Positions 1-9,300 of a stretch of 64,000 nucleotides of DNA are shown in pieces. How positions within the stretch are numbered: position 1 is the first letter of the stretch; each line of letters starts with the position of its first letter. Below the pieces are notes generated by a model. It was not told the DNA's origin, made no database searches, and was given only the letters and a program-made list of their open reading frames with translations. The position numbers were made by a program, and so were the translations under genes. The stretch is taken from contig JAGNHB010000012.1 of NCBI GenBank assembly GCA_018001935.1, positions 1-64,000 on the forward strand, in the 5' to 3' direction. The stretch comes from Acidobacteriota bacterium (GTDB lineage: Bacteria; Acidobacteriota; JAAYUB01).

Positions 1-383
1 CACCCGACTTCTGTCAAAGGCTGCGGGGGCACAGGTCCAAAGAGAGTTCTTTGCGAAACGGGAGTGCGGTGGTGCTCCCCGCAGCCACTTGCTTCCTCGT
101 CCTGATTACAATGTACAGGAGTGCGGCGCGCAGGCCGCCGGAGCGCCGCTTTTCAACAAGCCCCAGGAGCAAGGCGCGCAGGCCGCCGGAGCGCCGTCGG
201 GGGGGCGCGTCACAATCCCGGGGAGCAATGTCGCCAGACGGATGCACCGCTCCCGGAGCGCCGGGTCTTCGCCGACCGGCCATAGCCCCGCGCCGCTCCG
301 ACGGCCTGCGCGGCGCATGCTCCCCCGAGCCCGTCGCGGGCGTCCAGGACAGGAGATCAGCCGGGCACTGTCTCAGACCGTCT
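1..383. other. Gene-free, repeat-containing stretch
   Basis: No convincing gene is present. The long open frames here lack a ribosome binding site and run antisense through real downstream genes. The stretch holds two direct copies and one inverted copy of a GC-rich element (about 117-150, 167-199 and 288-318) that recurs near 20060-20132. Confidence 0.7.
117..318. repeat. GC-rich dispersed element, two direct copies and one inverted
   Basis: Copies at about 117-150 and 167-199 share a core reading GCGCGCAGGCCGCCGGAGCG. A reverse-complement version with one or two changes lies at about 288-318. The direct and inverted copies could pair as a long hairpin. A similar element is seen at 20060-20132. 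There is no transposase and no coding frame of its own. Confidence 0.7.
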
Positions 384-1241
384 TCATTCGAACCGGACCG
401 AAACCTCCACCGGCCTGTCGTCGAGACCGGTGTACCGCACGGTGGCGGTCAGTCCCGGGGCCGGCGTCAGGAGGGGGGAGTAGGAGCCCAGCGACAGGAT
501 CTCCCCCGCCCGGAGTTTCCGCCCCTCCGCCCGGAGCGACGCCGCCAGCCACAGGACGGCGTTGAGGGGGTTGCCCAGGATGTCGGACCCGGTGCCGAGC
601 GCCAGCCGCTTCCCCGTTCCGTCCAGGGCCTCGACCCGCATCGCCGCCAGGCGGTCCGCCGACGCCTGCGTCGGGGGAAGACGGACGGGCGGGCCCAGGA
701 CGCCCAGCCGCGCCGCCGCGTTGATGGCGCACAGCGACGGCCCGTCCAGTTTCACCTGCGGCTCGAACACCAGGTCGGGCAGCTCGATGAAGGGCCGGAA
801 CGCCTGGATCCCCGCCAGGGCCTCCAGCGGCGTCCGGGCGGCCATGAGCTTTTCCGCGTCCCCGACCACCGCCACGAGGTCGGCCTCCCAGACCGGATGC
901 GAACCGAAGGCCGCCGGGACCTTCGCCCCGCCGGACAGGATCATCCGTGCGTAGAGCGTGCCGCGCACGGGCTGGTCCCAGCCGAAGCGCCGCTGGATCG
1001 CCGGGTTGGTCAGAGCCGCCTTGTAGCCTGCAACGGGGCCCAGGTCACGGTCGATGAGGGCCGTGTACGCCTCCCGGACCCTCACCGCCTCGTCCATGCT
1101 CATCCCCGCGGCGAAGCCCGGCGCGGGGCGCTGCGCCAGCCAGGCCGCCGCCAGCGCCTCGACGGCACTTTTCGGGGGCCCCTCGGCCAGCACCGCCGCG
1201 GAAACACACAGGCACAGTCCGAGGAAGACCCGTCGTCGCAT
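384..1241 (-). CDS. Secreted 2-keto-4-pentenoate hydratase-like protein (FAH superfamily)
   Basis: The 285-residue product resembles MhpD-type 2-oxopent-4-enoate hydratases and oxaloacetate decarboxylases of the fumarylacetoacetase superfamily. Those enzymes handle small 2-keto acids with a divalent metal. Family features are the GYKAALT segment, an acidic WEADL segment at the expected metal-ligand position, and the closing LSLGSYSPLL strand. The first 19 or so residues (MRRRVFLGLCLCVSAAVLA) form a clear signal peptide, which is odd because family members are normally cytoplasmic aromatic-degradation enzymes. No aromatic-catabolism neighbours are present. The family assignment is good; the exact reaction is unknown and a non-catalytic role is possible. 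Confidence 0.75.
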   Translation of the reverse strand: MRRRVFLGLCLCVSAAVLAEGPPKSAVEALAAAWLAQRPAPGFAAGMSMDEAVRVREAYTALIDRDLGPVAGYKAALTNPAIQRRFGWDQPVRGTLYARMILSGGAKVPAAFGSHPVWEADLVAVVGDAEKLMAARTPLEALAGIQAFRPFIELPDLVFEPQVKLDGPSLCAINAAARLGVLGPPVRLPPTQASADRLAAMRVEALDGTGKRLALGTGSDILGNPLNAVLWLAASLRAEGRKLRAGEILSLGSYSPLLTPAPGLTATVRYTGLDDRPVEVSVRFE

Positions 1242-1358
1242 CTCGCTCCTCCCTTCATCGAAACCGGATGGGCCGGCGACCCCGGGCCGGGAAATGTCCC
1301 CGCAGGGGGACCGGCCCGCACCGGCCGGGATCTCGGCGGCTCGCCGCCGCGCCAGGGC

Positions 1359-4286
1359 TCACATCCCCCCGGCGAAGATGACGTGGTTCAGCGTCAGCCA
1401 GGACGGGTCCACCGAGCCCGGGGACATGTTCCCCGCGTAGCCCCGCTCGTTCACGAACCACACGGACATGTCGCCGGTGGACAGGCGGCGCCAGAAGACG
1501 TCGCTCCGGCCGTCGCGGTCGAAGTCGCCGATCCCGGCCACCTGCCAGTCGGGGTCGGAGATCCCGCCGACGAACGCCGCCCCCTTGACCCCCGACGCGT
1601 TCATGAACCAGAGGGAGAGCATGCCGCTGGCGTCGTTGCGCCAGAAGATGTCGGCCCTGTGGTCGCCGTCCGCGTCCCCCAGGCCCACGATCTCCCAGGC
1701 GGGGTCCACCGTCCCGGGGGACATGTCGCCCGCGAACCCGTACTGGTTGACGAACCAGATGGACATCGTCCCCGTGGAGGACTGCCGCCAGAGGATGTCA
1801 TTCTTCGCGTCGCCGTCGAAGTCCGCCACGCCCATCACCTTCCAGTCGATGCTGCCGATCCCGCCGACGAAGCCGGTGCCCCGGAGGCCCGACTCGTTCA
1901 TGAACCACAGGGACATCATCCCGCTGGTGTCGTTGCGCCAGAAGACATCCGCCTTGCGGTCGCCGTCCGCGTCGGCCAGGCCCACGATCTTCCAGGACGG
2001 GTCCACGACCCCGGGGGACATGTCGTTCACGTAGCCAAACTCGTCCACGAACCACACGGACAGGGTCCCGGTGGGAACGTGCTTCCAGAGGAGGTCGGCG
2101 CGCCGGTCGCCGTTGATGTCCCCGACGCCGGCCACCTGCCAGTCGGGGTCCGAGATCCCGCCCAGGAAAAGCATGTCCGTCAGGCCCAGCGCCGACATGG
2201 TCCAGGCGGAGAGCGTGCCCGAGGCGTCGTTGCGCCAGAGGATGTCCGTGACCCCGTCGTAGTTGAAGTCCACCGCCGCGGCCTCGAGGGTCCGCACCAG
2301 GCGGAAGCCGTGGCTGGGGGCCCGGACGGCGGGGTCGTTGCTGTGTCGGAAGGCGGAGCGGCAGGCGTAGGCGTGGGCGTCCCAGGCGCCCCCGCGAAGC
2401 ACCCGGAAGGAGCCGGTCTCGGGGCCGTGATAATCCGTGGCGAAGTCCGTCGGGTAGTCCGCCGCGTAGCGGTCCCAGCACCACTCCCAGAGGTTCCCGT
2501 GGACGTCCTTGAGGCCCCACGGGTTCGGCGCCGCCGTCCCCGCGGCCCGGGCCGCCGTCGGCGCGTTGGCCAAAAACCATGCCGCCGTTTCCAGTTCGGG
2601 GTAGAGCCCCGGGGTCTCCGAGGGGCAGTTGTCGGCCGTGTAGGCCGGCTCGTCGATCCAGAAGGGCCCCGTGGTCCCCGCCCGGCAGGCGTGCTCCCAC
2701 TCGCCTTCCGAGGGCAGGCGGTAGCCGTTGGCGTTCCAGTCGCAGCAGCAGGGCCCCGCCGCGTAGTTCGAGGCGTCCAGGGGCGTCGTGAAGGCGGCGT
2801 CGGCGTAGTAGCACCGCCGGTAGCCGTTCTGCACGGACAGCAGGTTCGCGAAGAGCAGGGACTCGTGGAAGGTGGCCCGGTTCACCGGGTGGCCCATCCC
2901 CGGGCTCACGGCGGTGCTGGAGGGGTCGGCGGGAAGGGTCGGCTGGACGGCCTTCAGGTCCGACCACATCCGGCGGGACACCTCCGTCTCCATGGCCGCG
3001 AACGCCAGGGTGAGGGTGTGGGTGAACGGCGTCTCGTTCGTCCCCCGGCAGACCTCTTCCGGCGGGGAGCCCTGGACGACGAAACCCGCCGGGACGAAAC
3101 ACATCTGCCCGACCACGGGGTCCGGGCCCACCTGCGGCGGGTCGATGGTGCGCACCAGGCGGAAACCGTGGCTGGGGGCCTGGCTGGCGGGGTCGTTGCT
3201 GTGCCGGAAAGCGGAGCGGCAGGCGAAGGCGTGGGCGTCCCAGGCGCCGCCCCGCAGCACCCGGAACGTGCCTTCCACCGGCCCGTAGTAGTCCGACGCG
3301 GACCCCTCGGGGTACGCGTCGGTGTACCGGTCCCAGCACCATTCCCAGACGTTGCCGTGCACGTCCCGCAGGTTCCAGGGGTTCTCCCCGGCGGTCCCCA
3401 CCGCCCGGGTTGCGGTCGGCGCGTTGGCCAGGAACCACGCCGCGGTCTCCAGGGCGGCGTACAGGCCCGGCGTTTCCGAGGGGCAGTTGGCGGCGGTGTA
3501 GTTGGCTTCGGCGACCCAGAAGGGCGTGGACGTCCCCGCGCGGCAGGCGTACTCCCACTCCCCCTCCGTCGGCAGCCGGTACCCGTTCGCCCACCAGTTG
3601 CAGTAGACGGTCTCCGCCGTGTAGTTGGCGGCGTCGATGGGCGTCGTGCAGGACTCGTCCGCGTAGTAGCACGGCGTCAGCCCGTGGTTCACCGACAGGA
3701 GGTTCGCGAAGAGGATGGCCTCCCAGTACGTGACCCGGTTCACCGGGTTGGACATCCCGGGGCTGACGGTGGTGTTCGACGGGTCGTCCGGCAAGGTCGC
3801 CCGGGCGGCCTTCAGCTCCGCCCACATCTGCCGCGAGACCTCGGTTTCCATGACGGCGATGTCCTTCGTCAGGCTGTGCGCGAAGGGGGTCTCGTTCGAC
3901 ACCCGGCAGGGTTCGTCCCCGGGAGAGCCCTGGGTGAAGATCCCGGCCGGGACGTAGTACAGGGCCCCCACGATGGGGTCCACGCCCCAGACCGTCCCCG
4001 GGACGATCCCCAGGGGGGTCCAGCCGGCCCCATCGTACCGGTACAGCCGGCCCTTTTCCGTATTGAAGACCAGGGTGCCTTCCGCCGGGCTCTTCAGGGC
4101 GGCCATCCCGGCAAGGGACAACCGTGGGGGGCGCACCCCGGGAAGCCCGGGGCGCACCGCGGCCACGGAAGCCGCCGCGCCGGGGTCGCACCCGACGGAC
4201 CCCCGGTTCCCGGACGGCCCGGCCGGAGCCGGGACCCCCAGGGCCAGCGTCGCGACCAGCACCTTCAACAACGGTTTCACGCTCAT
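1359..4286 (-). CDS. Secreted protein with two SUMF1-type domains and FG-GAP/VCBS-like repeats
   Basis: The start is the ATG at 4286, preceded by AAAGGAGGTG at ideal spacing; a longer upstream reading has no such site. The 975-residue product has a signal peptide, then two tandem formylglycine-generating-enzyme-like (SUMF1) domains, each with ETEVSR near its start, YRLPTEGEWEYACRAG or similar, DVHGNVWEW and RGGAWDAH...SHGFRLVRT. About six FG-GAP/VCBS-like repeats with a DxDGDxxxDxxW core follow, period about 49 residues. Both SUMF1 domains lack the paired catalytic cysteines after the GG of true sulfatase activators; only ACRSAFR remains. Formylglycine formation is therefore unlikely. A surface-exposed binding or structural role is my inference. 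The domain duplication shows as long DNA direct repeats. Confidence 0.85.
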   Translation of the reverse strand: MSVKPLLKVLVATLALGVPAPAGPSGNRGSVGCDPGAAASVAAVRPGLPGVRPPRLSLAGMAALKSPAEGTLVFNTEKGRLYRYDGAGWTPLGIVPGTVWGVDPIVGALYYVPAGIFTQGSPGDEPCRVSNETPFAHSLTKDIAVMETEVSRQMWAELKAARATLPDDPSNTTVSPGMSNPVNRVTYWEAILFANLLSVNHGLTPCYYADESCTTPIDAANYTAETVYCNWWANGYRLPTEGEWEYACRAGTSTPFWVAEANYTAANCPSETPGLYAALETAAWFLANAPTATRAVGTAGENPWNLRDVHGNVWEWCWDRYTDAYPEGSASDYYGPVEGTFRVLRGGAWDAHAFACRSAFRHSNDPASQAPSHGFRLVRTIDPPQVGPDPVVGQMCFVPAGFVVQGSPPEEVCRGTNETPFTHTLTLAFAAMETEVSRRMWSDLKAVQPTLPADPSSTAVSPGMGHPVNRATFHESLLFANLLSVQNGYRRCYYADAAFTTPLDASNYAAGPCCCDWNANGYRLPSEGEWEHACRAGTTGPFWIDEPAYTADNCPSETPGLYPELETAAWFLANAPTAARAAGTAAPNPWGLKDVHGNLWEWCWDRYAADYPTDFATDYHGPETGSFRVLRGGAWDAHAYACRSAFRHSNDPAVRAPSHGFRLVRTLEAAAVDFNYDGVTDILWRNDASGTLSAWTMSALGLTDMLFLGGISDPDWQVAGVGDINGDRRADLLWKHVPTGTLSVWFVDEFGYVNDMSPGVVDPSWKIVGLADADGDRKADVFWRNDTSGMMSLWFMNESGLRGTGFVGGIGSIDWKVMGVADFDGDAKNDILWRQSSTGTMSIWFVNQYGFAGDMSPGTVDPAWEIVGLGDADGDHRADIFWRNDASGMLSLWFMNASGVKGAAFVGGISDPDWQVAGIGDFDRDGRSDVFWRRLSTGDMSVWFVNERGYAGNMSPGSVDPSWLTLNHVIFAGGM

Positions 4287-4674
4287 GCGACACCTCCTTT
4301 CCACCGGGAAAATGCGGGTCGGGGCGACTCGCCCTGAAGGGCCCCGTCTGCCGGGATGCCCCGACGCCGTCTCCGCCGGAACGCGTTGCCGGCCTCCCCC
4401 CACCTTTCCCAAAATCGTCAGGCGAAGGGATTTTCCCCCCTCGCGCGGGGGATGTCAACCGCAATCACGGCGGACGCAGGTCGGGACGGGGGTGAGCGGA
4501 ATCTCTGGCGACGGGGCCGCGATGGTGGTACAATGGCCGCAGAATATCCCGGGGGATGGGCGTTGAGAACCGAGCACGACCGAAGGCCACCGACTTCCGC
4601 CGTTGCATGCCGGCCGCCGGCCCGAAACCCGGACCCCCGGAAGACGATCCCCTAAACCCGGCCGGAGACACACC
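4287..4674. other. Divergent intergenic region
   Basis: This 388-bp region separates the divergent SUMF1-type gene and the MFS gene, so it must hold both promoters. I see an extended -10 candidate for the MFS gene at 4526-4534 and no repeat or additional gene. Confidence 0.6.
4526..4534 (+). promoter_or_regulatory. Candidate extended -10 promoter for the MFS gene
   Basis: TGG followed by TACAAT fits an extended -10 (TGn-TATAAT). The -35 region is weak. It lies about 140 bp before the likely GTG start at 4675. Confidence 0.35.
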
Positions 4675-6108
4675 GTGAAACCATCGACCCTTCGACTGAT
4701 CGGCTTCAACACCGCCAGCGCCACCGCCATCTTCATGGTGAACCTGGACACCACCGTGGTGAACATCATCCTGCCCACGCTGGCCGACCACTTCGACGTG
4801 GACATGACGCGGATCTCCCTGGTGAACGTGGCCTACCTGCTCTCCCTGACCGCCTTCCTGCTGGTGTTCGGCCGCCTGTCCGACCGCTGGGGGCCGGAGA
4901 AGATCTTCATCCCCGGCTACGTCCTCTTCACGGTGGGGTCCGCGCTGTGCGCCCTGTCCCGGGGGATCTGGGACCTCTCCGCCTACCGCTTCGTCCAGGG
5001 GGTCGGCGGCTCCATGATCTTCGCCACATCCGCCGTCATCATCGTCAAGTACATCCCCGCGGAGATGCGGGGTCGGGCGTACGGCGTCAACGGCCTCTTC
5101 GCCGGGATCGGGTTCGCCCTGGGGTCGCCCGTCGGGGGCTACCTCTGCTCCTTCGGCTGGCAGTGGGTTTTCCTGGTGAACATCCCCATCGGCCTGGTCG
5201 GCATCTTCCTGTGCCTCCGTTTCCTCGACGACCGGACCCACGTCCGCAGCCGGGAGACGTTCGACACGGGCGGCGCCGTTCTCAGTTTCTTCGCGCTGAT
5301 CCTGCTGATCGCCGCCTTCCAGGCCGGGGGAAAGTTCTCCTGGACCTCGCCCGGGGTCCTGGGCTGCTTCGCCGTTTCCGGTCTCCTGTGGGTCGCCTTT
5401 CTCGTCGTGGAATCGCGGGTTTCAAACCCTCTGGTCCCTCTTTCCCTTTTTCGGAACCTCCCGCTGTCCGCCGCCCTGATCGCCAATTTCGTCTACCTCC
5501 TCCTCCTCTATGGCATCAGCTTCATCTTCCCCTTTTACTTCAAGTACATCCAGAAGCTCACCGACGCACAGACCGGCCACTGCATGGCCCTGTTCCCCCT
5601 CGTCTCCATCGTGATCAGCCCCGTCACGGGGTTCCTCTGCGACAAGATCGGCCCCCGGGTCCTGTGCATCTTCTCCATGGCCGTCTTCGTGGCCTCCACC
5701 GTGCTCTTCCTCCGGTACGACGCCGCGACGCCGACGACCTACCTGGTGGTGACCCTGCTCCTGTTCGGCCTGGCCATGGCGCTTTTCTGCACGGCCATCC
5801 TGACCCTCATCATGACCCACGCGGCGCCGGGCCGGGCGGGGGTCCTCTCGTCGGTCAAGGCCGTCATCCCCAACCTGGGCGGCCTGCTGGGCGTTTCAAT
5901 GTTTTCCATCGTCTTCACCCACCACCTTCTGTCGGAGGGCGAAGGTCTGGTGGAGACGGCGTCCCTGACGACGCTGATGACGGGTTTCCGGCAGACCATG
6001 GTCCTGGCGCTGGCGGTGGCCGTGGCCGGCTTGCTGGCTTCCCTGGTCGCCCGTCCCCGGGAGAACGCGCCGGCGCCGCCCGACGAGGCGCGGTCCCTGC
6101 AGTTGTGA
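4675..6108 (+). CDS. MFS drug/metabolite efflux transporter, DHA2 (EmrB/QacA) type
   Basis: The product is a 477-residue multi-spanning inner-membrane protein, starting at a GTG preceded by CCGGAGACACACC. Early DHA2-family features are present: the first helix ends in NLDTTVVNIILPTL, followed by the loop FGRLSDRWGPEKIF and a helix with GVGGSMIF. The length and about 14 hydrophobic segments fit proton-driven DHA2 exporters of drugs or secondary metabolites. It is co-oriented with the large NRPS gene downstream but separated by about 230 bp holding three palindromes. Export of the NRPS product is a plausible inference from position only. A later in-frame ATG at 4735 is a less likely start because it falls inside the first helix. 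Confidence 0.85.
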   Translation: MKPSTLRLIGFNTASATAIFMVNLDTTVVNIILPTLADHFDVDMTRISLVNVAYLLSLTAFLLVFGRLSDRWGPEKIFIPGYVLFTVGSALCALSRGIWDLSAYRFVQGVGGSMIFATSAVIIVKYIPAEMRGRAYGVNGLFAGIGFALGSPVGGYLCSFGWQWVFLVNIPIGLVGIFLCLRFLDDRTHVRSRETFDTGGAVLSFFALILLIAAFQAGGKFSWTSPGVLGCFAVSGLLWVAFLVVESRVSNPLVPLSLFRNLPLSAALIANFVYLLLLYGISFIFPFYFKYIQKLTDAQTGHCMALFPLVSIVISPVTGFLCDKIGPRVLCIFSMAVFVASTVLFLRYDAATPTTYLVVTLLLFGLAMALFCTAILTLIMTHAAPGRAGVLSSVKAVIPNLGGLLGVSMFSIVFTHHLLSEGEGLVETASLTTLMTGFRQTMVLALAVAVAGLLASLVARPRENAPAPPDEARSLQL

Positions 6109-6193
6109 CGATCCCGGGGAGAGCGGGGGGAGCGGGAATGCGAGGAGTTCCCGCGCTAGAGGGGGGGGTGCTGCGGCTCAATGGGGTTTTCCC

Positions 6194-6296
6194 GCGCAAG
6201 CTGAAGCTTGCGCCACGACTTGATGGGTTTTAGCGCGCAAGCTGAAGCTTGCGCCACGGCTTGAGGGGATTTTCGCGCGCAAGCTGAAGCTTGCGC
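6194..6296. repeat. Three-copy palindrome array upstream of the NRPS gene
   Basis: A 20-bp near-perfect palindrome, GCGCAAGCTGAAGCTTGCGC, occurs at 6194-6213, 6235-6254 and 6277-6296 (spacing 41 and 42 bp). Each copy is followed by CCAC, and the first two by a similar spacer. Each is a 9-bp stem with a 2-base loop. The array could act as a REP-like transcription attenuator or binding site between the exporter and the NRPS. Confidence 0.85.
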
Positions 6297-6339
6297 CACC
6301 AATTATGGCGTGACCAACGCGGAGATTTCGGGAGGCGAC

Positions 6340-9300
6340 ATGACGACACCGGCGACACGGTTTTCACTCAGCCACGCGGAGAAGCGGATCTACCTGACGG
6401 AGCGCCTTCACCCCGGTTCCACCATGTGGAACCTGCCCTACCTGGTCCGTTTCCACGAGAACGTGGAGGAAGACCTCCTGGTGGAAGCCATCCGCCGGGT
6501 CGTCCGGGCCAACCCGGGGCTGCGCCTCCGTTTCACCGAGGTGGACGGCGAGATCCGGCAGTACGTGTCGGACGACGGGGAGATCGCCGTGGAGCGGCTG
6601 AACCTCGGCGCCGGGGGGGAGACGGACCTGCAGGCCTGGGTCGACCGGGCGATCCGGACGCCCTTCGCCTTCTTCGACCGGCCGTTGTACCGCTTCGCCC
6701 TCCTTCGCCTGGCGAACGGCCAGCACGCCTTCTATTACTGCCTCCACCACATCGTCGCCGACGGGGGCTCCTGCGCCCTCGTCGTGGAGCAGGTAATGGC
6801 CGCTTACCGCGCCCTCCGGGCGGGACAGCCCGACCCGGCCGAACCCCGCCCTTCCTTCCTGGACGTCCTCGACGCCGAGCGGGCGTACCTGGCCTCGCCG
6901 CAGTGCGCGGAGGACGGGGCTTACTGGCACGGCCTCTTCCCGGACCTTCCCGACCCCATCGACCTGACGGGGCGCCCCGAGACCGACAACCTGGAGATCC
7001 GGCGCGTCCGGCACGAGTTCTCCGGTCGGCTGACGGAGAAGATCCACGCCTTCTGCGCCGACCGGCAGACCTCCCCCTTCCGCCTGGTCCTGGCCGCCCT
7101 GGCGGCCGTCCTGGGCCGGGAGACCCAGCACGACGACCTGGCCGTCGGCACGGCCACCCTGAACCGCTACCCGGAGGCGATGGAAAAAGCCGTCGGCATG
7201 TTCGTCAGTTCCGTCCCCATCCGCCTTCGCCCCGCCCCGGAAGCCGGCATCGACGACCTGCTGGGCCAGGTGCGGGAGGCCTTCCACGGGATCCGCCGGC
7301 ACGACCGGTACCCCTACGACCGTTTCATCTCCGAAATCCGGGACCGGCTCGGCGAGTCGCCCAACCTGATGGACGTCACGCTGGTGCAGTACATGCGCGC
7401 GGACCTGGGCGAGCACACCCAGATCGAGTTCCTGTGCCCGTCCAACTCGCTCAACACCCTGACGATCTACCTGGACTACGGCGTCCGCGGCGTCCGGAAC
7501 CAGCCCGTCCGGATCATGGCCGACTTCCGGGCCGACCGGCTCACCCGGGAACGCACCCTCGCCCTGCTGGAACACCTGGAAACCCTGCTGTCCGACGCCA
7601 TGGACCGCCCGGGGGAGAAACTCCACCGCCTGCAGCTGCTCTCCGGGATGGAACGGCACCGGGTCCTCGCGGAGTTCAACAGCGCCCGGCAGGCCTACCC
7701 GGAAAACGCCACCGTCCACGAGCTGATCGAGCGGCAGGTGCTCCGGACGCCGAACCAGACCGCCCTGGTCTACCGGAACCAGCGCATGACCTACGCGGAA
7801 CTCAACCGCTCCGCCAACCGCCTGGCCCGGGCCCTCCAGGCCCGGGGGGCCTGTCAAGGCGGTTTCGTGGGGATCCTGGCCGAACGCTCCATCGAGATCA
7901 TCGTGGCCCAGCTGGCGACGCTGAAATCCGGGGCGGCCGTCATGCCCATCGACGCCAAGTACCCCGCCGACCGGGTCCGCTTCATGCTGGAGGACAGCCA
8001 GGCCCCGGTCCTTCTCACCCAGCAGGCCTTCCTGGGCCGGCTGGACATCCCCCCGGGGACGGCGGCCCTGGACCTCGACGACCCCGCCCTCTTCCAGGGC
8101 GACGACACCGACCTGCCGGTCGCGGCGGCCGCCGACGACCTTTTCGCCCTGATCTACACCTCGGGTTCCACCGGGACGCCGAAGGGCGTCATGCTGGAAC
8201 ACCGCTCCATGGTCAACTTCATCACCTGGTTTGCCGAGGTCGCCGGGATCACGGAAACCGACCAGGTCTCCAAGCACACCAGCTTCAGCTTCGACGTGTC
8301 CAACGCGGAGATCTACCCCGCCCTGATCCGCGGCGCCACCCTGCACATCATCCCCGACGACATCCGCCTCTCCCTGAACCACCTGAACGACTACTTCGAG
8401 AAGAACCGGATCGGCATCGCCTTCTTCACCACCCAGCTCGGCGAGCAGTTCATGGACCTCATCGACAACCGGTCGCTGCGGCTCCTCCACGTGGCGGGCG
8501 AGAAACTCCGCATCTACCGGAAGCGGGGCTACCAGCTCCTCAACGGCTACGGCCCCACCGAGTGCTCCGTCTACACCACCTTCTTCCCGGTCGACCGGGA
8601 CTACGAGAACATCCCCATCGGCAAGCCGCTCCCCAACTACCGCGTCTTCATCCTGGACCGGCACGGGAACCCCCAGCCCGTGGGGGCGCCGGGCGAACTC
8701 TGCGTGGGCGGCGTGGCCCTGGCCCGGGGCTACCTGAACCGGCCGGAGAAGACGGCGGAGGTCTTCGTCGACAACCCGGTCCTGCCCGGACAAAGGATGT
8801 ACCGGACCGGCGACCTGGCCTGCTGGCTCCCCGACGGCAACATCCAGTACCTGGGCCGCATGGACCGACAGGTGAAGCTGCGCGGCTTCCGCATCGAGCT
8901 GGGGGAGGTCGAGCAGGCCTTCCTGGCCCAGCCGGGGATCCGGGAAGCCGCCGTGGTGGACCGGAAGGACGCCAACGGGCGCATCTTCCTCTGCGCCTAT
9001 GTCACCGCCCCGACCCGGCTGGACCTGGAGGCGCTGCGCCGCGAACTGGGCAAGACCCTCCCGGAGTTCATGATCCCGGCCCGCTTCATGCAGCTCGACG
9101 CCATGCCCATCAACCCGAACGGCAAGATCGACCGGAAACGGCTGCCCGAGCCGGAGCCGGAGGACCGGGGCCGCTCGGAGTTCAAGCCGCCCCGGACGCC
9201 GATGGAGAAGGCCCTCGCCCGGCTCTGGCAGGAGGTCCTCCACCTGGAGTCGGTGGGCGTCCACGACGAGTTCTTCCACATCGGCGGGGACTCGCTCAAG

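Noticed and set aside
1-383. Insertion sequence remnants
   Set aside because: Repeats are present but there is no transposase fragment, terminal inverted repeat pair with target duplication, or open frame.
51-4337. A 1,428-codon open frame on the plus strand opposite the SUMF1-type gene
   Set aside because: Arg/Pro/Gly-rich shadow of a high-GC gene with no ribosome binding site; the minus strand encodes recognised domains.
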